Below, piece by piece: positions 18,853 through 27,402 of a DNA stretch of 64,000 bases; the first letter of the stretch is position 1, and every line of letters starts with the position of its first letter. A program made the position numbers and the translations under genes. Source of the stretch: VXPW01 sp965115815 (lineage in GTDB: Bacteria; Pseudomonadota; Alphaproteobacteria; TMED109); contig OZ220465.1 in the NCBI GenBank assembly GCA_965115815.1, positions 1,736,001 through 1,800,000 of the forward strand, given 5' to 3'. The notes under the pieces are model-generated. The model saw only the letters and a list, made by a program, of their open reading frames with translations. It was not told the DNA's origin and did no database searches.

Positions 18853-20049
18853 ATGTGTGTGCATGGCAGCGCGCGCGGGCAAAGACGCCGGCGCGTCTTC
18901 CACCGCCTGCGGATCCTGCGGTTCGTGCTCCGTCTCGTTGCCGCGCCGCGCGGGCCGGGCTACGGAACCCCGCTCAGCGAGCTCTGGGAGCCGTGCGAGG
19001 CCGCGGGCCTCGAGTTGCCGCAGGCGGAGCCTCCGGCGGCGTCGACGGCCGGCGCGGCGCGGGAGAAGCTTGACGAGGCCGCGTTCCAGCGCCTGCACGC
19101 GGAGGTCCTCGCCCACGGTCCCGAAGGCACGCTCGGGAAGGGCCACAGGACCCTCGCCGTCGACGGTTCGAAGATCACCCTGCCCAGGGAACTCGCGCAG
19201 TACGGCGACCGCGTCATCGACGGTGCCCACTACCCCCAAGGCAGGGTCAGCACCCTCTACCGGATCGGCGACCGCATCCCGGTCGACTTCGACCGGTTCG
19301 ACCACGAGAACGAGCGGGCCGCCGCCCTCGTGCACCTCGGCCCTGCGGCCGAAGGCGACGTCATCGTCTACGACCGCGGCTCCACCTCCTTCGCCTTGGC
19401 TCTCGCCCACCGGGAGCGCAAACTGAACTTCGGGTTCCGCATCCGGAACGGCGCCCACTCCGGGTTCGACGCCGTTCTCGCCTCCGGCGAGAGCGACCGG
19501 ACCGTCCCCCTCGACGCACCCGGGGACGAGACCGCGCTGCGCTCGAGGACCCTGCGCGTCCGGCTCGTCCGGTACCGGCACGCCGACACGGAATCCGGCC
19601 TCGCGACCTCCCTGCTCGACGGCAGCCGGGATCCCGTCCCGGCGATCTCCGATCTCGATCCTGCTCGTGGGGGCGTGGAGGAACGGTACAAGACCGGGAC
19701 GTTCCGGATCGAGGCCTTCCCCGCCCCGTCCGAACGCGGCGTCCGCCCAGAGCTCTACGCCGCCTTCGTTCGCATCACTCTCGCCCGCCCGTTCGCGAAC
19801 CGCTGCGACCACGATCTCGACGACGGCGACGACCGGCCGGCCCTGCGCACCAACTTCCGCAACGGCCTGCGCCTCGTCGGCAAGGAGATCGAGGCCCTGT
19901 TCCTCGCGCAGAGCGTCAGGGTCGCCCGGTCCGTCAAGCGGATCCTGTCCGGCCTCTCGCGGTGCATCCCGCGCGAACGGCCCGGGCGCAGCTACGTACG
20001 GCAGTCGAAACAGCCCAAGAACAAGTGGCAGCACCGGGTACCCGCCTGA
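18853..20049 (+). pseudogene. IS4-family transposase, probably decayed
   Basis: DDE_Tnp_1 protein: LAVDGSKITLPREL (first Asp), HYPQGRVSTLYRIGDRIPVD, VIVYDRGSTSF (second Asp) and GGVEERYKTGTFRIEAF (Glu). The usual Y-H-G-R-W preceding the Glu reads D-P-A-R-G here, so the YREK signature is damaged. A related, more broken copy at 23415-24170 keeps HHGRWGVEELYK. The frame is open for 398 codons, but the true start is uncertain. I infer loss of function from the signature residues. Confidence 0.7.
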
Positions 20050-20069
20050 CCCCGACACCGGCCACCTGA

Positions 20070-20252
20070 GAGCCTGTGCGGAAACTATTGAGCGGCCCCG
20101 ATTCTGGTATCTGCGATGTGGCTGGAGAGTACATCGGGATCAGACAAGCCCATTCCACATCTGTCAGATTGCTTTCGAAGCGGTCTCTCCGACGCCGATA
20201 CTTTGCACGAGCGGCCAGAATCGGGACCGCTCAATAGTTTCCGTACAGGCTC
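20070..20252. repeat. 183-bp MITE W with 3-bp duplication TGA
   Basis: Left end GAGCCTGTGCGGAAACTATT and right end AATAGTTTCCGTACAGGCTC form an inverted repeat of nearly 40 bp. TGA flanks both sides (20067-20069 and 20253-20255). The first 98 bp recur at 48401-48498. Three-base TNA duplications fit the IS5 superfamily, but no full-length parent is in the window. Confidence 0.85.
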
Positions 20253-20305
20253 TGATAAGGCCCCCGGCTTCCGGCAACCACCCGAAGCACGGGGGTTCGT
20301 ATTCG

Positions 20306-20379
20306 GTATCTACTCACCCCCTACTGATGACGAAGATCGATCCGTTTCTTGTCAGCCGGAACACGCACTTCCGGTCATC
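20306..20379. repeat. IS66-type MITE, left part
   Basis: The first 74 bp of the 169-bp MITE, from GTATCTACTCACCCCC to CCGGTCATC, where IS3 sequence begins. Confidence 0.82.
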
Positions 20380-21003
20380 CGGAACCTGTCAACACCGTTG
20401 AGACAGCAAGGGTTGTCATGTACTGAGCATCTCCCACGGTAGGGGTGGCCTTCGGCGGGTTGATCCAGATCGTTTCGGGGAGCGCCCGCGGTTTCGGTTT
20501 CCCCTGGACGAACCGTTCCGGGTGCCGGCCCCAAGCTTGGCTCAAGGTGCGCCGGCGTTGCTCAATCCGCTGCCGGGCGCGGCCGTGGTGGACATCGTCA
20601 GGGGTGAGCATCGCGAGGCCGGCATGGTGATGCTCGGTGTTGTACCAGGGGAAGAAGGATCGACCGAAGGCGATGGCAGCGGGCAGGTCCGGGAAGCGCC
20701 CGGGGAACCCGGGGTGGTACTTCAAGGTCTTGAACTGTGCCTCCGAGAAGGGGTTGTCGTCGCTGACCTTGGGGCGGCCGAGCGAGCGGGTGATACCGAG
20801 CTGGGCGAGGAGTTGCGCGGTGCACGGGCTGGTCATGGGAGCGCCGCGGTCCGAGTGCAGGGTCAGCACCCGGGGCTGGATCCCCTGCTTGAGACACGAT
20901 TCCTCGATCAGCCGGCTGGCCAGTGCCGCGCTCTCGCGTTCGGCGACCCTCCATCCCGCCACGTAGCGGCTGAAGAGATCAAGCAGCACGTAGAGGTAGA
21001 AGG
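20380..21003 (-). pseudogene. IS3-family OrfB, C-terminal two thirds
   Basis: Encodes FYLYVLLDLFSRYVAGWRV to the IS end. It contains the rve core (LHSDRGAPM, KVSDDNPFSEAQFKTLKYHP with the catalytic Glu region, FFPWYNTEHHHAGL) and the C-terminal TPDDVHHG. Truncated at its 5' side by the IS66-type element, whose end GTAACTACTCACCCC starts at 21004. This copy preserves the segment over which the copy at 4009-9892 was split. Confidence 0.88.
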
Positions 21004-22570
21004 GTAACTACTCACCCCTGGTTGGGGTCTGGTTGGCCGTAGTGCTCGTTGAGGATGTCTGCGGCCTTTCCGTTGAGGGCGATGTGGATGGCGACGAGAG
21101 GGTTGTAGCCGAGTGCCTCCATGGAGGTGAGGAAGCTTGAGCCTCGGCACCATGCGGTTGCGTGGAGCATGGTGCGGAAACATCCGGACACTTTGATCTT
21201 GACCTTGGTCATTCGGATCTTCTGTTCTCCGGCATTGTTGGTGAAGCTGACGTCGGGGTCCTTCATGAAGCGGAGGACGGACGTCTCGTGTTTCACGAGA
21301 CGTTCATGCAGGTTGTGGGCGTCGGACTTTGCGATGCGTCCCCGGGTTCCTTTCGTCCGCGGCGGGATATCGGGCAACTCCTTGGCGCCTTGGGTGAGAA
21401 GGGTGCGGTAGCGCTTGCGCACGGCCCGGCGGTCGGTCTCGTTCAAGGCCTTGGATGCGCTCTGGTTGACCCTGTGGCAGACCCCGCGCAGCAGGCTCTT
21501 CATCAATCGCGCCCAGCGGTAGCCGTTGGACTCGACGACGAAGGCCAGTTCGCGCAGCAGGTGGCTGCCGCACAGCTGGTGGCGGCACTGCTCGTAGCCC
21601 ATGTACGCAGCCCAGCAGTCGTGGACCAGGACGCCCTGGTAGCGCGGGAGGATGCCGATCTCTTCGATCGCCTCCCGACCGCGCTTGCGGTGCGGGAACT
21701 TCACGGTCAGGGTGCCGTCGGTGACGACATGGAGCCATTGGGTCTTGCCGGCGACCCGGAATCCGGTCTCATCGACATGCAAGGCCGGGCGTTGCAGGAG
21801 ATGGGCCACGGCGACCTCCTCCCAGGATGCGAGCGCATCCTGAAAGCGCCGGACCTAGCCGAGACAGGTCGCCTCGGAGAGCTTGATGCCGGAGATCGCG
21901 TGCACGAGCGAGACAGCACGGCGCAGGGACAGCATCTGGGCGATCAGCAGGTTGAGGACCAAGGCTTGGATGCGGACACCGTACTGCACGGGCCCCGGCA
22001 TGAGGTCTGGGAACCGGCCCTTGGTCCGGGCCCGGCACTTCGGGCATTCCTTGATCTCGGCGTCGACGCGGCGCTCGACGACTTCGAACACGATGTCGTA
22101 GAGGACGCGGCGCTCCCGATCGACGGGGTCGACGTCGTCGAGGTCGGCGCCGCAAGCGTCGCAGGCATCGACGGTGATCGTCTCCTGGACGGTGGTCGTG
22201 CGCCGGTGACCGCCCGTCTGCGGGTTCGGCTTCGGGCCCTTGCCGTGGCTCCCGGTGCGCCGCGCGCTCTCGTCCTTGTCCGTCTGGGACGGCGGCAGAC
22301 CGGAGTTCCGGCTCGTCTTGCGCGTGGCCTTCTCCAGGAGCACGGCCAGCAGCAGCTGGAGCAGCATCAGCAGGCCGCGGACGAGCGCCTCGCACTCCGG
22401 GGAGACCTTGCCTTGCATGCGGAGATCCTGGAACCGCTTCTGGAAGGCGTCGACTTCCTGGCGCAGGGAGGTGCCGGCGACGCTCGTCATCCCGACGCCT
22501 CCACCCCCCGGACGGCCGCCCGCACGGCGAACCGCTCGCCTTCGGGCATCGTCCGGTAGCGCCGCGCCGG
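21004..22570 (-). mobile_element. IS66-type element, truncated
   Basis: One terminus is GTAACTACTCACCCCTGG at 21004. Only a tnpC-type gene is present; no tnpA or tnpB, and the far end is replaced by DruA-element sequence from about 22570. Confidence 0.75.
21012..22490 (-). pseudogene. IS66-family transposase (TnpC) with an in-frame amber stop
   Basis: Starts MTSVAGTSLRQEVDAFQKRF at ATG 22490. Domains follow IS66 order: leucine-rich helix (LLMLLQLLLAVLLEKATRK), the NSGLPPSQ region, a zinc-finger (CDACGADLDD, later CPKCRARTKG), then the DDE core with LHVDETGFRV, VHDCWAAYMG and CGSHLLREL, and C-terminal DVSFTNNAGEQKIRM and KVSGCFR. A TAG at 21855-21857 follows EATCLG, and the same frame resumes without shift. 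Unless the stop is read through, the protein is lost. Confidence 0.88.
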
Positions 22571-22985
22571 CGGCGGGCGCGTCCGGATGCCGCGGCGCTC
22601 CAAGGTCTCCAGCATCCCGAGGCCGGCCCCGACCCTGGAGCCGCCCTTCGCTGTCGTCCCGTGAAGGGGCTCGCAGAGGGTCTTCGCCAACTCGTTGCGG
22701 CTGCAGTGGGAACACCGACCCACGGTCTCCCGAACCTCCGCGATCGGCGGGCGGGTCCGGCGGCGCCCCGAACAGGGGGTCGACTTCAGGTCGATGATTC
22801 GCTGGTCCATGGGGATTCCCGCAGCCACGATTCGACGACAGCATGCGAATCGGCGGGCGCTTGTCAAGCGGTGCGTGGACGACCCGCCCATGCACCGAAA
22901 CGTCACCTCCTATCCAAGGCCTGCCGGTATGGGAACACCGCCGTCACCTCGACGCACCTATCCGAATGCCCTTGCCCCGCCGGGC
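22570..22985 (-). pseudogene. DruA-element fragment (N-terminal coding part and leader)
   Basis: Reads MDQRIIDLKSTPCSG, AEVRETVGRCSHCSRNE and MLETLERRGI, the N-terminal region of the DruA protein at 15221-16300, then diverges into IS66 sequence at about 22570. Upstream it keeps the GGATAGGAGGTGACG leader, inverted relative to the copy at 15138. A separate 95-bp copy of the element's left end lies at about 23086-23180. Confidence 0.78.
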
Positions 22986-23231
22986 GATCGACCCGTCGTC
23001 GCCTTCGATCCCTACCCTGCCGCCATCCACACCTCCGACGCGGTCCGCCCCGATGGCCCATCTTGGAGAGGGTCCCTCCTAGCAACGTCAAGCGCAGATC
23101 TCCGGCGGAGGGGAACGGCAGCCCACGGAACCCGCTCCACCGGACCGCACGGCGGACCCGCGACGTCCCGCGCGGGGTGCCCGGTCGCGTTGCGGACCCC
23201 TCCCCACAAGGCCGGAACGGGGAGCGGCAGC

Positions 23232-23374
23232 CGAAGATCGACCCACTTCTTGTCAGACGGACCCCGTGCATCCGGTCCTCGGCCGCAAGCGAGGGAAAGG
23301 GGCACGGAACCATGCCGGATCCGAACCCGTCAGGAAAAACGATTCGTCATCAGTAGGGGGGGGTGAGTAGATAC
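23232..23374. repeat. IS66-type MITE, right part
   Basis: From CGAAGATCGACC to GGGGTGAGTAGATAC; lacks the first about 26 bp of the 169-bp consensus (compare 14665-14833). Outer flank CGTATTCG matches the flank of the left part at 20306-20379. Confidence 0.82.
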
Positions 23375-23414
23375 CGTATTCGAATGCCAGAAAAACTTAT
23401 CCGAATGTCATTGC

Positions 23415-24170
23415 CCTGCCCGGGGAACTCGCGCAGTACGGCTACCGCGTCATCGACGGTGCCCACTACCCCCAGGGCAGGGCCCGCGTACTCTATCGGC
23501 TTCCCGACCGCATCCCGGTCGACTTCGACCGGTTCCGACCCCGAGAACGAGCGGGCGGCCTTGCACACCTCGGCCACGCCGCCGAAGGCGACGTCATCGT
23601 CTCCGACCGCGGCTCCTGCTCCTTCGCCCTGGTCCACCAAGAGCGCAAACGGGACTTCGGGCTCCGCATCCCGAACGGCGCTAACCCCGTATTCGACTCC
23701 TTCCTCGCCTCCGGCATGGGCGACCGGACCGTCACCCTCGACGCGCCCGGGGACGAGACCGCGCGTCGCGGCCGGACCCTCCGCGTCCGGATCGTCCAGT
23801 ACCGGCACGGGGACACGGAATCCCGCTTCGCGACCTCCCTGCTCGACGACCGCCCCGATCCCGTCCCAACGATCTCGGATCTCCATCATGGACGTTGGGG
23901 CGTGGAGGAACTGTACAAGACCGGGAAGTTCCGGATCGAGGCTTTCCACGCCCGGTCCGAGCGCGGCGTCCGTCAGGAGCTCTGCGCCGCCTTCGTCTGG
24001 ATCACTCTCGCGCGCCAATTCGCGAACCGTTGCGACAGCGACCTCGACGACAGCGACGACCGACCGGCCCTGAGCGCACACTTCCGGAACGGCCTCCGCC
24101 GGGTCGGCAGGGAGACCGAGGCCAAGTTCCTCGCGCAGAGCGCGAGAGTCAACCGTGTCCGGTTGAAAGG
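23415..24170 (+). pseudogene. IS4-family transposase relic with frameshifts
   Basis: Recognisable pieces in more than one frame: ELAQYGYRVIDGAHYPQGRA, DRIPVDFDRF, then an open frame from about 23716 with TVTLDAPGDETARRGRTLRV and DLHHGRWGVEELYKTGKFRI. It is homologous to the copy at 18853-20049 but lacks the N-terminus. The intact W-G-V-E-E-L-Y-K motif shows what the other copy lost. Confidence 0.82.
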
Positions 24171-24213
24171 CGCCCACCTGCGCGAAGACAGCCGGCCGCT
24201 TGGGCTTGGACTC

Positions 24214-24534
24214 TTATGGGCAGTCTTTCTTGAGCTTGGCCTCATAGAGCTGCCGTTCCCTGTCGCGGATTTTCTGCCTCGCGACATGCTCCAGCTTTTC
24301 GTCGGCCATCACTGACCATAGGCCACCCCAGAATATCTGCTTGGCCTGACCGCTGGTCGCTTCTTCGTCAACGCCGCGCTCATGGCGTTGCAGTAGCAGG
24401 AATTCTTGTTCGATGTCGGCACACAACATCGCCCGAAGCTTGGCTGCATCGAGCGGTGCCATTTCCTCGAACTGCTTCGTCGCGCAGGCGCTTATGGCGA
24501 GCGTCGCAACGGCGATGATCAAGGTACGGTGCAT
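24214..24534 (-). CDS. Small lipoprotein of unknown function
   Basis: 106 residues from ATG 24534 (MHRTLIIAVATLAISAC). The first 17 residues form a lipoprotein signal with lipobox I-S-A-C, predicting acylation at C17. The mature part is charged and helical (DAAKLRAMLCADIEQEFLLL, then KIRDRERQLYEAKLKKDC). A GAGGA sequence stands shortly before the start. Codon use is less GC-rich than the surrounding IS genes. The family is not recognised; membrane-anchored in the periplasm by inference. Confidence 0.75.
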   Translation of the reverse strand: MHRTLIIAVATLAISACATKQFEEMAPLDAAKLRAMLCADIEQEFLLLQRHERGVDEEATSGQAKQIFWGGLWSVMADEKLEHVARQKIRDRERQLYEAKLKKDCP

Positions 24535-24612
24535 GTTCCAGTCCTCATCAGCAATCGGTGTGCCTGTCACGGCGCGCAGGCTTTTACCCCCCCCCTCCGG
24601 CAAGTCAACCTA

Positions 24613-25480
24613 GAGCCTGTTAACGCTATAGAGGCTTGAGGGCATCGACGATGAGCGCGAAGTGGATGAAGAAGGCAAAGACAACATCAAGCTTGTCGAA
24701 TCTCGTGAAGACACGCCGGAATCGCTGGACCCTCCAACACCGGCGCTCGACTTCGTTGCGTTTCTGGTACCGTTCCCGATCGGATTCCCAAGGCGCGACC
24801 CGGTTGGCCTTCGGCGGCACCACGGGTTCCCGTCCCCGTCCCGCGACCCGTTCCCGAGTCTCGTCCCCTTCATCGACCTTGTCCACCATCACGTGCGGTA
24901 TTCGGCCATGCCATGCGGTGCCGCAGCTTGCGCCCCCGGGGCCCGTCGCCCGCCTGCCCTCCGGACAGGGAAACCCCCACGGCGCTTCGATCCTCCGCGG
25001 CCACCCGCACGGCGCTTCGATCCTCCGCGGCCACCCGATGAAGCTTGGGGGTCCAGCCCCCGCGCGACGTCCCGATGGCCGGAGAACCGTTTTTTCGAGT
25101 GCTCCCGTACCGTCCGGATGCACCTTCATCACCGTGCGGTCCAGCGACCGCACCTCGACCTTCCCCCGGACGATCTACAGGCGTTGCAGCTCCGCAAACA
25201 CGCGATCCAGGACCCCCTTCTTCGCCCAGCGATTCCTCCGGGTGGAGATCGTGTGCCCGTTGCCGAAATGGGTCGGCAGTCCGCGCCACCGGCATCCCTG
25301 CCCGGCCCCGTACAGGATGGCGTTGAGGACCGACAGATGGCTGAGCGAAACTTTGCCGCGGCGCTTCGGAAAGACAGGAGCGATGCGCTCGTACCGGGCT
25401 CGCGTGCGTTCCATGACGGGGAATCCTCTCCACGAACAGGGGGAAAACCAAAGCATACCGCATATTGGGTTAACACGCTC
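24613..25480 (-). pseudogene. IS5-family element and transposase, decayed copy
   Basis: Ends GAGCCTGTTAACGC (24613) and GGGTTAACACGCTC (to 25480), with TA on both sides. The transposase begins at ATG 25414 (MERTRARYERIAPVFPKRRG) and meets a TAG at 25175-25177 after FAELQRL. Further on the frame is shifted and restored, and a 27-bp tandem duplication spans about 24985-25040 (CGCTTCGATCCTCCGCGGCC repeated). The C-terminus RFDKLDVVFAFFIHFALIVD matches 14022-14969. Confidence 0.87.
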
Positions 25481-25482
25481 TA

Positions 25483-25660
25483 AGCCGAACCCCGATCGTC
25501 CGCCTGCTGCGGCAGGTGGAGGTGTTGCACGGTCAGGACCTGTCGATGGCAGAGGCGATCCGGCGGGTCGGGATCCGCGAGGTCACCTTCTACCGGACGA
25601 GCAAGGGCAACGGCTGGAACCGGGACCGGGTGCGTGCCTTCCGTTCCCATCGCGACATTC
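25483..25660 (+). pseudogene. IS3-group OrfA relic
   Basis: Reads IVRLLRQVEVLHGQDLSMAE and AIRRVGIREVTFYR, the HTH_Tnp_1 pattern of IS3-group OrfA proteins, followed by loss of similarity. A second relic of the same type lies at 48170-48357. Confidence 0.75.
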
Positions 25661-25699
25661 CGGGATACCGTGAGGGCGAACGCCGGGAGAGCGGCGAAC

Positions 25700-25928
25700 C
25701 GGCCCCCTCAGCGAGGCCTCGGCGCAGCTCGGCGTCGATCCCTCGGGCGTGCGTCGGCTGATCCGGACGGGCATCCTGCCCGCACAGCAGGTCTGCACCG
25801 GGGCGCGCCGGGCCACCGTGGCGGCGGATCTCGAGCCCCCCCGGGGGGGGAGGGTCGTCGCGGCGCGGTCTGACTGCCGGAGCGTCACCGACGCGGACCC
25901 GAACCACCAGGGCGAGTTCGAGCTGTGA
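25700..25928 (+). pseudogene. HTH (excisionase/recombinase-type) fragment
   Basis: Open segment with LSEASAQLGVDPSGVRRLIR and TGILPAQQVCTGARRATVA, resembling the DNA-binding segment found in excisionase-like proteins and at the C-terminus of some serine recombinases. It ends at TGA 25926-25928. No catalytic domain is adjacent, so I call it a fragment. Confidence 0.5.
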
Positions 25929-26170
25929 CCGCCCTGCGAGGCTGCATGATCGCCCGTGCGACAGCTTGCGTGAACGGGTTTCATCCCCGGGATCCAGAGC
26001 AAGCCAAGAGGTACGGCATCCTGACCTCGATCCCCGGTATCGGTCCGCTGACCGCCGGCAAGGCCCGCCAGGTCGCGATTGTCGCCGGCTCATCGTGCTG
26101 GCGAACACCTTGCTGCGACAGCCGCGCTGCTGGTCGCCCGAAGCACCGGCACGGTCATTGGCGTGACCTG
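25929..26170 (+). pseudogene. IS110-family transposase, C-terminal relic
   Basis: Contains RYGILTSIPGIGPLTAGKAR, matching the start of the Transposase_20 domain of IS110 proteins (I-P-G-I-G-P). The catalytic serine region is missing. It is followed by the same type of small ORF as at the IS110 relic at 27397. Confidence 0.65.
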
Positions 26171-26194
26171 CGAGCGATCGAAGGAGACACCCTC

Positions 26195-26464
26195 ATGGCC
26201 CTCACCTCTGCCGAGAAGCAGCGCCGTGATCGGGAACGCCGCAAGGCCGGCCCCCTGTCGTCCACCACCGAAAGCCCGGTGATCGCCGCTCCCGTGCGCA
26301 ACGCTGGCGCGATGCGGTGGTCGAGCTCGGTGCGTTGCAGGAGCATGATCGGGACTGTCTCGACCGTCTCCCCGACTCCCTGTGCGACACGGCTTGGGGG
26401 AGAACGTCTGCAGATCATCGTCGAGGCCGACATCGAGGCCCACAAGGGGCGACCTGTTCGATGA
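26195..26464 (+). pseudogene. Small IS110-associated ORF, frame-shifted relic
   Basis: Begins MALTSAEKQRRDRERRKAG. In another frame VELGALQEHDRDCLDRLPDS continues, then the first frame resumes as RLQIIVEADIEA. The same layout (basic N-terminus, leucine-rich middle, L-D-x-D near the end) is seen at 28879-29175 after the second IS110 relic. Function unknown. Confidence 0.5.
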
Positions 26465-26520
26465 ACTGTTCGACCCGGATTTCTGAGTGTCTCTATGCCG
26501 GGGCCGGAATCAGGCTTGCA

Positions 26521-26532
26521 AATGGTACCATT
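26521..26532. promoter_or_regulatory. Palindrome upstream of hicA, candidate HicB operator
   Basis: AATGGTACCATT is a perfect 12-bp palindrome 19 bp before the hicA ATG. TTGCAA at 26516-26521 could serve as a -35 element. HicB antitoxins usually repress their own promoter; binding here is inferred. Confidence 0.5.
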
Positions 26533-26551
26533 AATTGATACTGGGTACTCC

Positions 26552-26806
26552 ATGAGAAAGCGCCATAGATCCACGCTGGAACTGATCTTCGTCCGCTCCG
26601 TCAGCGGCTCAATCCGCTGGACCGACATCGAGGCACTGTTTGCCGCTCTCGGGGCAGAAATCAGCGAACGGGAAGGTTCGCGAATAGGCGTGTTCCTGTT
26701 CGGCGAAGTGCGCGTCTTTCACCGTCCGCATCCGTCACCGGATACGGACAAGGGCGCGGTTGCCAGTATTCGCAAGTGGCTGGAAGAACACGGAGTGAAG
26801 CCATGA
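26552..26806 (+). CDS. hicA: HicA-type mRNA interferase toxin
   Basis: 84 residues from ATG 26552 (MRKRHRSTLELIFVRSVSGS). HicA toxins are small double-stranded-RNA-binding-fold ribonucleases. Seen here are WTDIEALFAALGAEISEREG, followed by GEVRVFHRPHPSPDTDKGAV with the His-Pro region of this subtype, and IRKWLEEHGVKP at the end. The start is set by length and by the next gene; an in-frame ATG at 26495 would add 19 residues and overlap the palindromic operator. Its stop overlaps the hicB start by 4 bp (ATGA), typical of co-translated toxin-antitoxin pairs. Confidence 0.9.
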   Translation: MRKRHRSTLELIFVRSVSGSIRWTDIEALFAALGAEISEREGSRIGVFLFGEVRVFHRPHPSPDTDKGAVASIRKWLEEHGVKP

Positions 26807-27153
26807 TCAATGTGATCGAGATCGATGGGGAGAAGGCGGTCGTTACCTTTGATTCGGACATTCAGATGCTGCGCGGCGAGTTTGTCGGGCTGAATGGCGG
26901 GGCCGACTTCTATGCCGAGAGTGTCCACGATCTGATCGAGGAAGGCCGGAAGTCGCTGGCGGTCTATCTGGAGATGTGTCGGGAAAAGGGCATCGAACCG
27001 GGCCGGAAATTTTCCGGGAAGTTCAATGTCCGCCTCAATCCTTCCGATCATGCCGCGGCAGTCATTGCAGCCGCCGCAGCGGGCAAGAGCCTGAATGAAT
27101 GGATCGTCGGGGCGATCAGGGAAGCCGCCGACAGTGACAACCAGGCGGCCTGA
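26803..27153 (+). CDS. hicB: HicB-type antitoxin
   Basis: 116 residues from ATG 26803 (MINVIEIDGEKAVVTFD). N-terminal HicB fold: DIQMLRGEFVGLNGGADFYA and VHDLIEEGRKSLAVYLEMC. The C-terminal ribbon-helix-helix segment, FNVRLNPSDHAAAVIAAAAA then KSLNEWIVGAIREAA, is expected to bind the operator upstream of hicA. Translationally coupled to hicA. The pair sits between two IS110 relics, in keeping with a mobile or stabilising module. Confidence 0.93.
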   Translation: MINVIEIDGEKAVVTFDSDIQMLRGEFVGLNGGADFYAESVHDLIEEGRKSLAVYLEMCREKGIEPGRKFSGKFNVRLNPSDHAAAVIAAAAAGKSLNEWIVGAIREAADSDNQAA

Positions 27154-27224
27154 TCTTGAGCCGCCGGGTAGGAGGGATCGTTGCCGAGCCCCTGCACCAT
27201 TCCCGCCCGCGATTTCCAGCGCCA

Positions 27225-27402
27225 GCCGCCGCCTCCCCCCGGGGAGGCGGCGGTTGAACCCCACTCATCCAGGGTTTTTTGCCCTGGTGAAGGTCCCGTT
27301 TCTTGCCAACGGGATGGGCCCCTGGATCGGGAGCCACCCTACGCCCCCTGCGCCTTGAGCACCTGGGGGGGACCTGTGCCCCGATCCGAGGCCAGGATGG
27401 AG
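27225..27402 (+). ncRNA. Run of hairpins upstream of the IS110 relic, candidate bridge-RNA region
   Basis: Three local hairpins follow each other: a long stem CCGCCGCCTCCCC/GGGGAGGCGGCGG at about 27226-27255, CCAGGG-T6-GCCCTGG at about 27270-27288, and CCCGTT/AACGGG at about 27296-27314. GGATCGGG near 27322 can pair with CCCGATCC near 27380-27388. IS110 elements express a structured bridge RNA from a non-coding end next to the transposase gene. The position fits; the identity is inference, and the first hairpin could instead be the hicB terminator. Confidence 0.35.

Larger units (their letters stand above)
20306..23374. mobile_element. Compound unit bounded by two IS66-type MITE parts
   Basis: The left boundary is the outer end of MITE Z (GTATCTACTCACCCC at 20306), the right boundary its other end (GTAGATAC to 23374). 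CGTATTCG stands immediately outside both (20298-20305 and 23375-23382), an 8-bp duplication. Inside are a 74-bp MITE part, an IS3 fragment, an IS66 transposase gene, a DruA-element fragment and a 143-bp MITE part. The MITE parts overlap by roughly 47 bp, so they are not simply one MITE cut in two. Confidence 0.7.
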
